A stretch of DNA of 64,000 bases from UBA9676 sp963837105. GTDB taxonomy: Bacteria; Actinomycetota; Actinomycetes; Streptosporangiales; Streptosporangiaceae. How positions within the stretch are numbered: the stretch's first letter is position 1; each line of letters opens with the position of its first letter. Under the pieces are notes generated by a model. That model ran no database searches, was not told where the DNA came from, and saw nothing but the letters and a program-made list of their open reading frames with translations. This document shows positions 58,015 through 64,000 of this stretch, in pieces. The translations under genes were made by a program, and so were the position numbers. The stretch lies in the NCBI GenBank assembly GCA_963837105.1, contig CAWIMG010000017.1, positions 62,001-126,000 on the forward strand, written 5' to 3'.

Positions 58015-58481
58015 CATCGGTCGCCCCGGGCGCGGTACGCAGGCTGGCGGCCTTCGCGGTGGCCAGCGAGCCCGGCAACGAGCGGGTGGCCCTGGCCCGG
58101 GTGGCCGAGGCCGTCGCCGGCACCGGGCTGGTGGCCCAGCGGCTGGACCGGCTCAAGACCGCCGTTGCGGAAGCGACCATGAACGCCATCGAGCACGGCA
58201 ACCGGAACCAGGCCGACCTGCCGGTGGACATCGAGGTGACCCAGCAGGGCACTGACATCGTGGTCACCATCACCGACCAGGGCGGCCTGCACAGGGCCGG
58301 CGCTGGCGAGCAGCCCGATCTGGCCCGCAAGCTGGCCGGCGAGCAGAGCCCGCGCGGATGGGGACTGTTCCTCATCCGCAACATGGTCGACGCGATGGAC
58401 GTGACCACCGACGGAACCCGGCACACGGTCCGGCTCACCATGGCAACCACCACCCCCGCTGACGAAGGAGCCCATCCGTGA
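58011..58481 (+). CDS. RsbW-like HATPase anti-sigma/serine kinase
   Basis: 156 residues, GHKL ATPase fold: KTAVAEATMNAIEHGN (N box), VVTITDQGG (G1) and SPRGWGLFLIRNMVD (G2). It would phosphorylate the STAS partner and bind a sigma factor. ATGA overlap with the phosphatase gene. No sigma-factor gene is in the window. Confidence 0.92.
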   Translation: MTSVAPGAVRRLAAFAVASEPGNERVALARVAEAVAGTGLVAQRLDRLKTAVAEATMNAIEHGNRNQADLPVDIEVTQQGTDIVVTITDQGGLHRAGAGEQPDLARKLAGEQSPRGWGLFLIRNMVDAMDVTTDGTRHTVRLTMATTTPADEGAHP

Positions 58482-58840
58482 AAACCACTTGTGAGGCAGA
58501 GATCACCGTGCTGCCAGGAGGGGCGGTCATCCGGCTCTCCGGCGACGTTGACGGGACCGCTGCCGACGCGCTGACCGCTGCCTACGACCAGGCGGTGGCC
58601 GATGGCGACCCGGCGAGCATCGTGCTCGACTTCGCCTCGGTCGGCTACATCAACTCGACCGGGATCGCGCTGATCGTGAGCGTCCTTGCCAAGGCCCGGT
58701 CCCAGCGCCGCAAGGTCGTGGCCAGCGGCCTGTCGGCGCACTATCGCGAGATTTTCGACATCACCCGGCTCTCGGACTTCATCGAGCTCTTCCCGGATCT
58801 CGATCATGCCGTGAGCCAGCTGGCAGCACAGGCCAGCTAG
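58478..58840 (+). CDS. STAS anti-sigma factor antagonist 1
   Basis: 120 residues with the RsbV/SpoIIAA STAS fold: VIRLSGDVDGTAADAL, VLDFASVGYINSTGIALIV (phosphoacceptor Ser in NSTG) and HYREIFDITRLSDFIELFP. GTG overlaps the anti-sigma stop. Confidence 0.93.
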   Translation: MKTTCEAEITVLPGGAVIRLSGDVDGTAADALTAAYDQAVADGDPASIVLDFASVGYINSTGIALIVSVLAKARSQRRKVVASGLSAHYREIFDITRLSDFIELFPDLDHAVSQLAAQAS

Positions 58841-58889
58841 CCGACAGACCGGCCCGGCCGGCCGGACAGAAGGGGCAGGGAGGGACCAG

Positions 58890-59246
58890 ATGGAGGCACC
58901 GGCAGTCAGGATGGACGTCCGTCAGGCGGGCAACGGGGTAGCGGTCGTGGACATCAAGGGAGAGGTCACGACCGCGTGCGAGCCCGTCCTGATGGCTGCC
59001 TACGAGGAGGCGGAGGCCGGGGGCGCGCGGCGCCTGGTGCTCAACTTCGGCGGGCTCGAATACATGAACAGTGGCGGCATCGGGATGCTGGTGACCCTGC
59101 TGGTGCGGGCCAACCGCCAGCACCAGGAACTGGCCGCGTTCGGCCTCAGCGATCACTACCGGGAGATCTTCGAGCTGACCCGGCTCGACGAGGCGATCAC
59201 GATCTACGACGACGAGGCGTCGGCGCTGGCCGCCGCGATGCGGTGA
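58890..59246 (+). CDS. STAS anti-sigma factor antagonist 2
   Basis: 118 residues, paralogue of the previous gene: VAVVDIKGEVTTACE, LVLNFGGLEYMNSGGIGMLV (Ser in NSGG) and HYREIFELTRLDEAITIYDD. A second STAS partner lets one kinase read two inputs. Preceded by GGGAGGGA. Confidence 0.93.
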   Translation: MEAPAVRMDVRQAGNGVAVVDIKGEVTTACEPVLMAAYEEAEAGGARRLVLNFGGLEYMNSGGIGMLVTLLVRANRQHQELAAFGLSDHYREIFELTRLDEAITIYDDEASALAAAMR

Positions 59247-59259
59247 GGGGAGCGGGGGG

Positions 59260-60057
59260 ATGGCACAGCAGACCGGCCCCGAGGGGGTCACCACAGCCGA
59301 GCGGATCGGCCTCAGCGTGCGCGAGGCGCAGGCCCACCCGCTGCCGCGGGATGCTGGCAGCTGGGCGGCGAAGGTGGACCGGCTGGACGTGCCGGAGCGG
59401 GACGGGGTACGCGGGACCAACGTGGCCGGCCGCCGGCTCACCGGCCCGGTGCAGGGCTTCGGCAAGATGTGGCAGAAGACCTACCGGATGAACGCGGGTA
59501 CCACCTGCAGCCCGCAGGCGGCGATCGCGACCTGGAAGGCGAACTTCCCCGAGTTCTGGCCGCGCGGCAACCGGTTCGCGGGCCCGCTGGCCGGGCTCAG
59601 CCCCGGTGACGTGGCCCTGCTCGACCTGGCGGTCGGTGGCGGCGTCAAGCTCTCCACCGGTGTGTTCGTGCTCTACGCGGACGAGGAGTCGTTCACCCTC
59701 ATGACCCCGCAGGGCCACATGTTCGCGGGCTGGATCACCTTCTCCGCCGACCGGCCGGGGCCGGACACGTTCGTGCAGGCACATGTGCTCATGCGGGCCA
59801 ACGACCCGCTCTATGAGATCGCCCTGACGCTGGGCGGTCACCGCAAGGAAGACGACTTCTGGGTGCAGACGCTGACCGCCCTCGGGGAGCGGCTGGGCGT
59901 GGCCGGGCCGCGGGTGGACACCCGCACTGTCTGCATCGACTCCCGGCGGCAGTGGCACAATGCGCGCAACGTCTGGTACAACGCCGCGGTGCGGAGCATG
60001 CTGCAGACGCTGGCCGCCCCGTTCCGCGGGCGGCACCGGACCCAGCCAGCTAGCTGA
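59260..60057 (+). CDS. Conserved protein of unknown function, SRPBCC/DUF1990-like middle
   Basis: 265 residues. No family is certain. The middle part (FPEFWPRGNRFAG, STGVFVLYADEESFTLMT, GHMFAGWITFSA, NDPLYEIAL) reads like a lipid-binding SRPBCC fold such as DUF1990; the C terminus is charged. It follows the STAS gene by 13 bases, so is part of the partner-switching operon. Confidence 0.6.
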   Translation: MAQQTGPEGVTTAERIGLSVREAQAHPLPRDAGSWAAKVDRLDVPERDGVRGTNVAGRRLTGPVQGFGKMWQKTYRMNAGTTCSPQAAIATWKANFPEFWPRGNRFAGPLAGLSPGDVALLDLAVGGGVKLSTGVFVLYADEESFTLMTPQGHMFAGWITFSADRPGPDTFVQAHVLMRANDPLYEIALTLGGHRKEDDFWVQTLTALGERLGVAGPRVDTRTVCIDSRRQWHNARNVWYNAAVRSMLQTLAAPFRGRHRTQPAS

Positions 60058-60159
60058 CGGCAGGCTGGCCAGGCATCGTGTGCCACTGCCGCCCTCCTGC
60101 CCGGCCCGGCCCCCGGCGGCCGCAAGCGCAAGCCCGCAACCCGTGAGGGCTGGTGATCT

Positions 60160-61386
60160 GTGTCCGGTGACGTGACGGCGCGGCCGCGTCGCTGGCGGCT
60201 GGCCTCCCGCTGGAGCGCGCTGGCGGCGGGGGGCGTGCTGCTGGCGATGATCGTCGCCATCGTCCTGATCGAGGCCCTGTTCGTGCCCAGGGCGCTTTCC
60301 GGGGGCGCCGACGGGCTGCTGTTCCTGGCGTTTGGCGCTGTTGGCGTGGTGATCGGCTGGCACCAGCCGCGGAACCCGATCGGGTGGGTCCTGCTCGGGG
60401 TGGGGTTCTTCTTCACCCTCAGCGCCCTGGCCAGCATCTACACGGTGTTCGACTACCGGATCCATCACGGCACGCAGCCACTTGGCTGGCTGGCCGTACT
60501 GGCGCAGCCCGCGTGGGCGCCAGCGGTGGCCCTGGCCGGGCTGGCTGTGCCGCTGTTCCCGGATGGTGTGCTGCCGTCGCGGCGGTGGAAGCCCTGGCTG
60601 TGGGTCTATCTCGGGGCCGCTGGCCTGTGGGTGGGTGGTGCCTATGTCATCTCGGTCAGCGCCATCGCCAGCCACCACGTTCACATCCTGGCCAACGGCG
60701 ACCTGTCAGCGCTGGACTACCCGGCCGGGGCGGCGGCCGTCTGGGGGGTGCTGGAAGCGGCCTTCTTCCCGCTGATCGGGCTGTCCTGGCTGGCCTGGCT
60801 GGCCGGCCAGGTCGCCGGCTACCGGCGTGCCCCGGCCGAGCGCCGCCAGCAGCTGAAATGGCTGACGACGGGGGTAGCCATCTTCATCGCCGGGGCAGTG
60901 CTGACTGTCTGGCAACCCGCCATGACCGGGTACGAGAAGATTGCCGGGTACCTCGCCGCTGCCGCTACCTTCGCACTGCCGGTCAGCATCGCGATGGGAA
61001 TACTCAAGTTCAAGCTCTACGACATCGACCGCGTCATCAGCCGGACCATCGCGTACACGCTGGTGACGGGGTTGCTGGTGGGGGTGTATGCGGGGCTGGT
61101 GCTGCTCGCGACGCGGGTGCTGCCGGTCTCGGGCCCGGTGGCGGTGGCGGGGTCGACGCTGGCGGTGGCGGCCCTGTTCAATCCGGTGCGGCGGCGGGTG
61201 CAGCGGGTGGTGGACCGGCGGTTCAACCGGGCCCGGTACGACGCGGACCGGATGATCGCCTCGTTCGCAGCGCGGCTGCAGGATGCCACCGACCTGGAAG
61301 GGGTGCGCGGCGACCTGCTCGGCACGGTCGGGCAGGCACTGGAACCCGCCCATGCCTGCGTTTGGCTCGGCGGAGGCCGGCCATGA
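60160..61386 (+). CDS. Tandem membrane paralogue 1
   Basis: 408 residues: about eight helices (1-300), then FKLYDIDRVISRTIAYTLVT, a helical hairpin, and RVVDRRFNRARYDADRMIAS ... TDLEGVRGDLLGTVGQALEP. This is the N-terminal half of many actinomycete membrane sensor kinases, but no kinase domain follows. The next paralogue starts in an ATGA overlap. The function is unknown; it may be a membrane sensor. Confidence 0.85.
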   Translation: MSGDVTARPRRWRLASRWSALAAGGVLLAMIVAIVLIEALFVPRALSGGADGLLFLAFGAVGVVIGWHQPRNPIGWVLLGVGFFFTLSALASIYTVFDYRIHHGTQPLGWLAVLAQPAWAPAVALAGLAVPLFPDGVLPSRRWKPWLWVYLGAAGLWVGGAYVISVSAIASHHVHILANGDLSALDYPAGAAAVWGVLEAAFFPLIGLSWLAWLAGQVAGYRRAPAERRQQLKWLTTGVAIFIAGAVLTVWQPAMTGYEKIAGYLAAAATFALPVSIAMGILKFKLYDIDRVISRTIAYTLVTGLLVGVYAGLVLLATRVLPVSGPVAVAGSTLAVAALFNPVRRRVQRVVDRRFNRARYDADRMIASFAARLQDATDLEGVRGDLLGTVGQALEPAHACVWLGGGRP

Positions 61387-62585
61387 CCGGGGAGGCCACC
61401 GCGGTTCGCCCGGGCCGGGAGGTGACCGGCCGGCGGTGGCCGCGCTCGCACCGCATCTGGGTCATGGTGATCGGAGCGCTGCTCGCCGTGTCCGCCGCCG
61501 CGCTGGCGTGGCTGTCGGTGACGGCTCACCAGCCCGGGAACGGGATCATCGCACTGGTGATCGGCATACCGTCGGCCGGGGTCGGGCTGGTCGTGGCCCG
61601 GCGCCAGCCGGCCAACCCGATTGGCTGGATCTTCCTGGTGATCGCGGCCTGCTTGATTCTGAGCTCGGTGAGCGGGGACTACGCGTTCCTGATCTACCGG
61701 CTGGGGCACCACCTCCCGCTGGGCGTGCTTGGGCTGGCGCTGTATGAGTTGTGGGGGCCAGGCCTGCTGCTGCTCGGGGTGGTCACCCTGCTGTTCCCGG
61801 ACGGGCGGCTGGAGTCGCGGTTCTGGCGCTGGGTGCTGGGGGGCTACCTGGCCCTCTTCGCCTGCTACGTGATCGCGGTCGCGGTAGCGACCGGCGCCGC
61901 GCTGGCCGCGCATCCGCTGGTGGTCGATGGCAGTGGCGGGCTGGCCGCCACCGACAAGGCAACTGGCTGGTTCGGGGCCGTCCAATCGGTCACCCTGCTC
62001 CCGGCCGCGGCCCTGTGGGTAGCCGCCGTGGCACGCCAGGCGCTGGCCTGGCGGCGTGCCTCCGGCGACCGGCGCCAGCAGCTGAAGTGGCTGGCGTCCG
62101 GTGCCTGCGTGGCCATCGGTGGCGCGGTGCTGGCCACCGCCGGGTTCGGGCTGGGCTGGTTCGGGTTCGCCGCGCTGCCGCTGGCTATGGGAGTGGGCAT
62201 CCTGCGCTACCGGCTGTATGACATCGACCGGATCATCAGCCGGACCCTCGCGTACACGGTCCTCACCGGCTTGCTGGTGGGGGTGTATGCCGGGCTGGTG
62301 CTGCTGGCCACCCGGGTGCTTTCCGTCCATACCCCGGTCGCCGTGGCCGCCGCCACGCTGGCAGCGGCGGCGTTGTTCAGCCCGCTGCGGCGGCGGGTGC
62401 AGCGGGTGGTGGACCGGCGGTTCAACCGGGCCCGGTACGACGCCGACCAGACCGTCGCCTCCTTCGCGGCCCGGCTGCAGGACGCCACCGACCTGGAGGG
62501 TGTGCGGGCCGACCTGCTGGGCACGGTCGGGCAGGCGCTGGAACCCAGCCATATCTCGGTGTGGCTCGGCGGAGGCTGGCCATGA
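61383..62585 (+). CDS. Tandem membrane paralogue 2
   Basis: 400 residues, same layout as the first copy (RYRLYDIDRIISRTLAYTVL, RVVDRRFNRARYDADQTVAS). At DNA level its last 200 bases closely follow copy 1, while the segment around LSVHTPVAVAAATLAA is unlike copies 1 and 3. ATGA start overlap with copy 1 and, at its end, with copy 3. Confidence 0.85.
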   Translation: MTGEATAVRPGREVTGRRWPRSHRIWVMVIGALLAVSAAALAWLSVTAHQPGNGIIALVIGIPSAGVGLVVARRQPANPIGWIFLVIAACLILSSVSGDYAFLIYRLGHHLPLGVLGLALYELWGPGLLLLGVVTLLFPDGRLESRFWRWVLGGYLALFACYVIAVAVATGAALAAHPLVVDGSGGLAATDKATGWFGAVQSVTLLPAAALWVAAVARQALAWRRASGDRRQQLKWLASGACVAIGGAVLATAGFGLGWFGFAALPLAMGVGILRYRLYDIDRIISRTLAYTVLTGLLVGVYAGLVLLATRVLSVHTPVAVAAATLAAAALFSPLRRRVQRVVDRRFNRARYDADQTVASFAARLQDATDLEGVRADLLGTVGQALEPSHISVWLGGGWP

Positions 62586-63787
62586 CCGCCACCGCGGCCC
62601 GGCCGCGGCCGCGGGCACCGGTGCCGGTGGTGGTACTGGCAGCCGTGGTGGCCGTCCTGGTGGTGCTGCTGTTCCTGGGGCCTGCGATAACCGGCCAGAT
62701 CTCACTCGCCTCGTTCTGGGGGGCCGCCAGCATCCTGGTGATCATCGTCGTGAACGCGGCGGTCGGCCTGCTGGTGGCCAGGCACCAGCCCGCCAACCCG
62801 ATCGGCTGGCTGCTGGCCGGCGAATCGGTGTTCCTGCTGCTGACCATCCTGTCCGGCTTCTACGCCAATATGGTGTACCGGCTCGGCCACCCGGGCCTGC
62901 CGGTGATCGCCCCGGCGTCGCTGGTGCTGAGCCAGCTGTTCAGCTTCGCGCTGATCGGCTTCCCGCTAGTGGTGCTGTTGTTCCCCGATGGCCGGCTGCC
63001 GTCCCGGCGGTGGCGGTGGGTGGTGGGGGCATACCTGGCCATCACCGGGGCCGTGGTGCTGGCCGTCGCGGGTGCCATCGTCGGCATCGCCCTCGGGCAG
63101 CACGTGGATCTGCAGGCCAGCGGCAACCTGGCCAACTTCGGCCACGGCGGTACCGACTGGGCGGGTCCGGCGCTGGCCGGCTTCTTCATTGTGGTGGGCG
63201 CCTTCTGGCTGGCCGCGGTCGGCCGTCAGGTGATGAGCTGGCGGCGGTCCTCCGGTGAGCGGCGGCAGCAGCTGAAATGGCTGGCCAGCGGGGCCACTGT
63301 GTGCGGGGTGTTCGGCATCTGGGCGATCGCGACCAACTCCGCGCTGTGGCAGGTGCTGATCCTGGGGTTCGCGGCCCTGCCGCTGGGCATCGGGGTGGGG
63401 ATCCTGAAGTACCGGCTGTATGACATCGACCGGATCATCAGCCGCACCCTTGCGTACGCGGTCCTCACTGGCCTGCTGGTGGGGATGTATGCCGGGCTGG
63501 TGCTGCTGGCGACTCGGGTGCTGCCGGTCTCGGGGCCGGTGGCGGTGGCGGGGTCGACGCTGGCGGTGGCGGCGCTGTTCAACCCGCTGCGCCACCGCGT
63601 CCAGCGGGTCGTGGACCGGCGCTTCAACCGGGCCCGTTATGACGCGGACCGGACCGTGTCCGCGTTCGCGGGCCGCCTGCAAGACGCCACCGACCTGGAC
63701 ACGGTCCGGGCCGATCTGACCGCCGTGGTCCATTCGGCGCTGGAGCCGGCCCAGGTGTCGGTCTGGCTGGCCGGCCCGCGCGGTTAA
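62582..63787 (+). CDS. Tandem membrane paralogue 3
   Basis: 401 residues, same layout, ending TDLDTVRADLTAVVHSALEP and LAGPRG. Unlike the other two it ends with an ordinary stop and no overlap; a hairpin follows. The segment VLPVSGPVAVAGSTLAVAAL matches copy 1 at nearly every base. The three genes follow the RsbU/W/V module in the same direction, which suggests but does not show a common membrane-sensing job. Confidence 0.85.
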   Translation: MTATAARPRPRAPVPVVVLAAVVAVLVVLLFLGPAITGQISLASFWGAASILVIIVVNAAVGLLVARHQPANPIGWLLAGESVFLLLTILSGFYANMVYRLGHPGLPVIAPASLVLSQLFSFALIGFPLVVLLFPDGRLPSRRWRWVVGAYLAITGAVVLAVAGAIVGIALGQHVDLQASGNLANFGHGGTDWAGPALAGFFIVVGAFWLAAVGRQVMSWRRSSGERRQQLKWLASGATVCGVFGIWAIATNSALWQVLILGFAALPLGIGVGILKYRLYDIDRIISRTLAYAVLTGLLVGMYAGLVLLATRVLPVSGPVAVAGSTLAVAALFNPLRHRVQRVVDRRFNRARYDADRTVSAFAGRLQDATDLDTVRADLTAVVHSALEPAQVSVWLAGPRG

Positions 63788-63799
63788 CCAGGCTCCACC

Positions 63800-63822
63800 C
63801 GGCCGGACGGCACGTCCGGCCG
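63800..63822 (+). terminator. 9-bp hairpin closing the tandem paralogue operon
   Basis: Perfect stem CGGCCGGAC/GTCCGGCCG with a 5-base loop, 13 bases after the stop of the third paralogue. It is likely the terminator of that operon; no T tract. Confidence 0.6.
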
Positions 63823-63879
63823 CCCATGGCGTGGCCATCCCGTCCATCGGGCAGGATGGGCATCGACTGAAGGGGCGGG

Positions 63880-64000
63880 ATGACGGATCTGGCGGGCCGG
63901 ACGTTCCTGGTGACCGGCGGGAACACCGGGATCGGGCTGGCTACCGCCCGCGGCCTTGCCGCCGGCGGCGGCCGGATCTACCTCGGCTGCCGGTCGGCGG
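63880..64000 (+). CDS. SDR oxidoreductase, N terminus (cut by window edge)
   Basis: 40 residues are visible, starting MTDLAGRTFLVTGGNTGIGL with the glycine-rich NAD(P)-binding motif TGGNTGIG of short-chain dehydrogenases. AGGGGCGGG overlaps just before the ATG at 63880. The rest lies beyond the window. Confidence 0.85.
   Translation, partial: MTDLAGRTFLVTGGNTGIGLATARGLAAGGGRIYLGCRSA

Noticed and set aside
61017..62705. 562-residue minus-strand frame opposite the tandem paralogues
   Set aside because: Arg/Pro/Gly-rich complement; paralogue conservation is on the plus strand.

Overview
The window is very GC-rich DNA with dense, often overlapping genes, many GTG starts, mycothiol-linked and DUF3052 proteins, a caa3/aa3-type oxidase cluster with Caa3_CtaG, LAL- and BTAD-type regulators and an RsbU/RsbW/RsbV-like partner-switching set. 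This points to an actinomycete (Actinomycetota), probably a soil Streptosporangiales-like lineage; the genus cannot be read from the sequence. No rRNA, tRNA, CRISPR array or insertion sequence was recognised.

Layout: 1-7208 (minus) is a potassium operon: a 29-aa membrane peptide, kdpF, kdpA, kdpB, kdpC, kdpE and kdpD (cut by the window edge), nearly all translationally coupled. 7393-13873 holds a kinase-less DUF4118 sensor protein, a HAD phosphatase, a PQQ-propeller lipoprotein, an SGNH hydrolase, arginine deiminase and a DapE-like peptidase. 13884-20065 is envelope-related: an HtrA-like protease, a polysaccharide deacetylase, and a divergent aminotransferase/epimerase/glycosyltransferase operon. 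20106-30648 is respiratory: a response regulator, histidine kinase, TlpA-type thioredoxin and unknown membrane protein (minus) diverge from a CuA-like cupredoxin, oxidase subunits II, I and III, Caa3_CtaG, a small membrane protein and heme O synthase (plus). 30837-33889 is a LolA-like protein with an ABC exporter. 33928-36834 holds OsmC, LysE, a MarR-GNAT fusion and DUF1801.

36835-38230 is visibly richer in A/T and looks like an accessory patch: a ribbon-helix-helix protein, a hairpin-rich non-coding segment, a stand-alone kinase dimerisation domain, and a truncated acyl-CoA synthetase. 38840-49161 is mostly housekeeping: GlgX, a DinG-like helicase, pirin, uracil-DNA glycosylase, a heme-type membrane protein, VOC, DUF3052, a mycothiol-dependent enzyme, XdhC-like and AIM24. 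49428-56506 holds two large STAND-type regulators, upp and a Sco1 copper chaperone. 56668-63787 is a SpoIIE phosphatase/anti-sigma/two-STAS module, an unknown protein and three tandem paralogous membrane proteins. An SDR gene runs off the right edge.

A feature of the whole window is the number of genes broken by one-base shifts in otherwise perfect reading frames (HAD, PQQ lipoprotein three times, SGNH three times, DapE, HtrA-like, TlpA, subunit III, ABC permease, acyl-CoA synthetase twice, BTAD regulator, perhaps the aminotransferase). Most sit in short G/C runs and most are extra bases. This looks like uncorrected sequence error rather than gene decay; for such genes the coordinates given span the joined frames.
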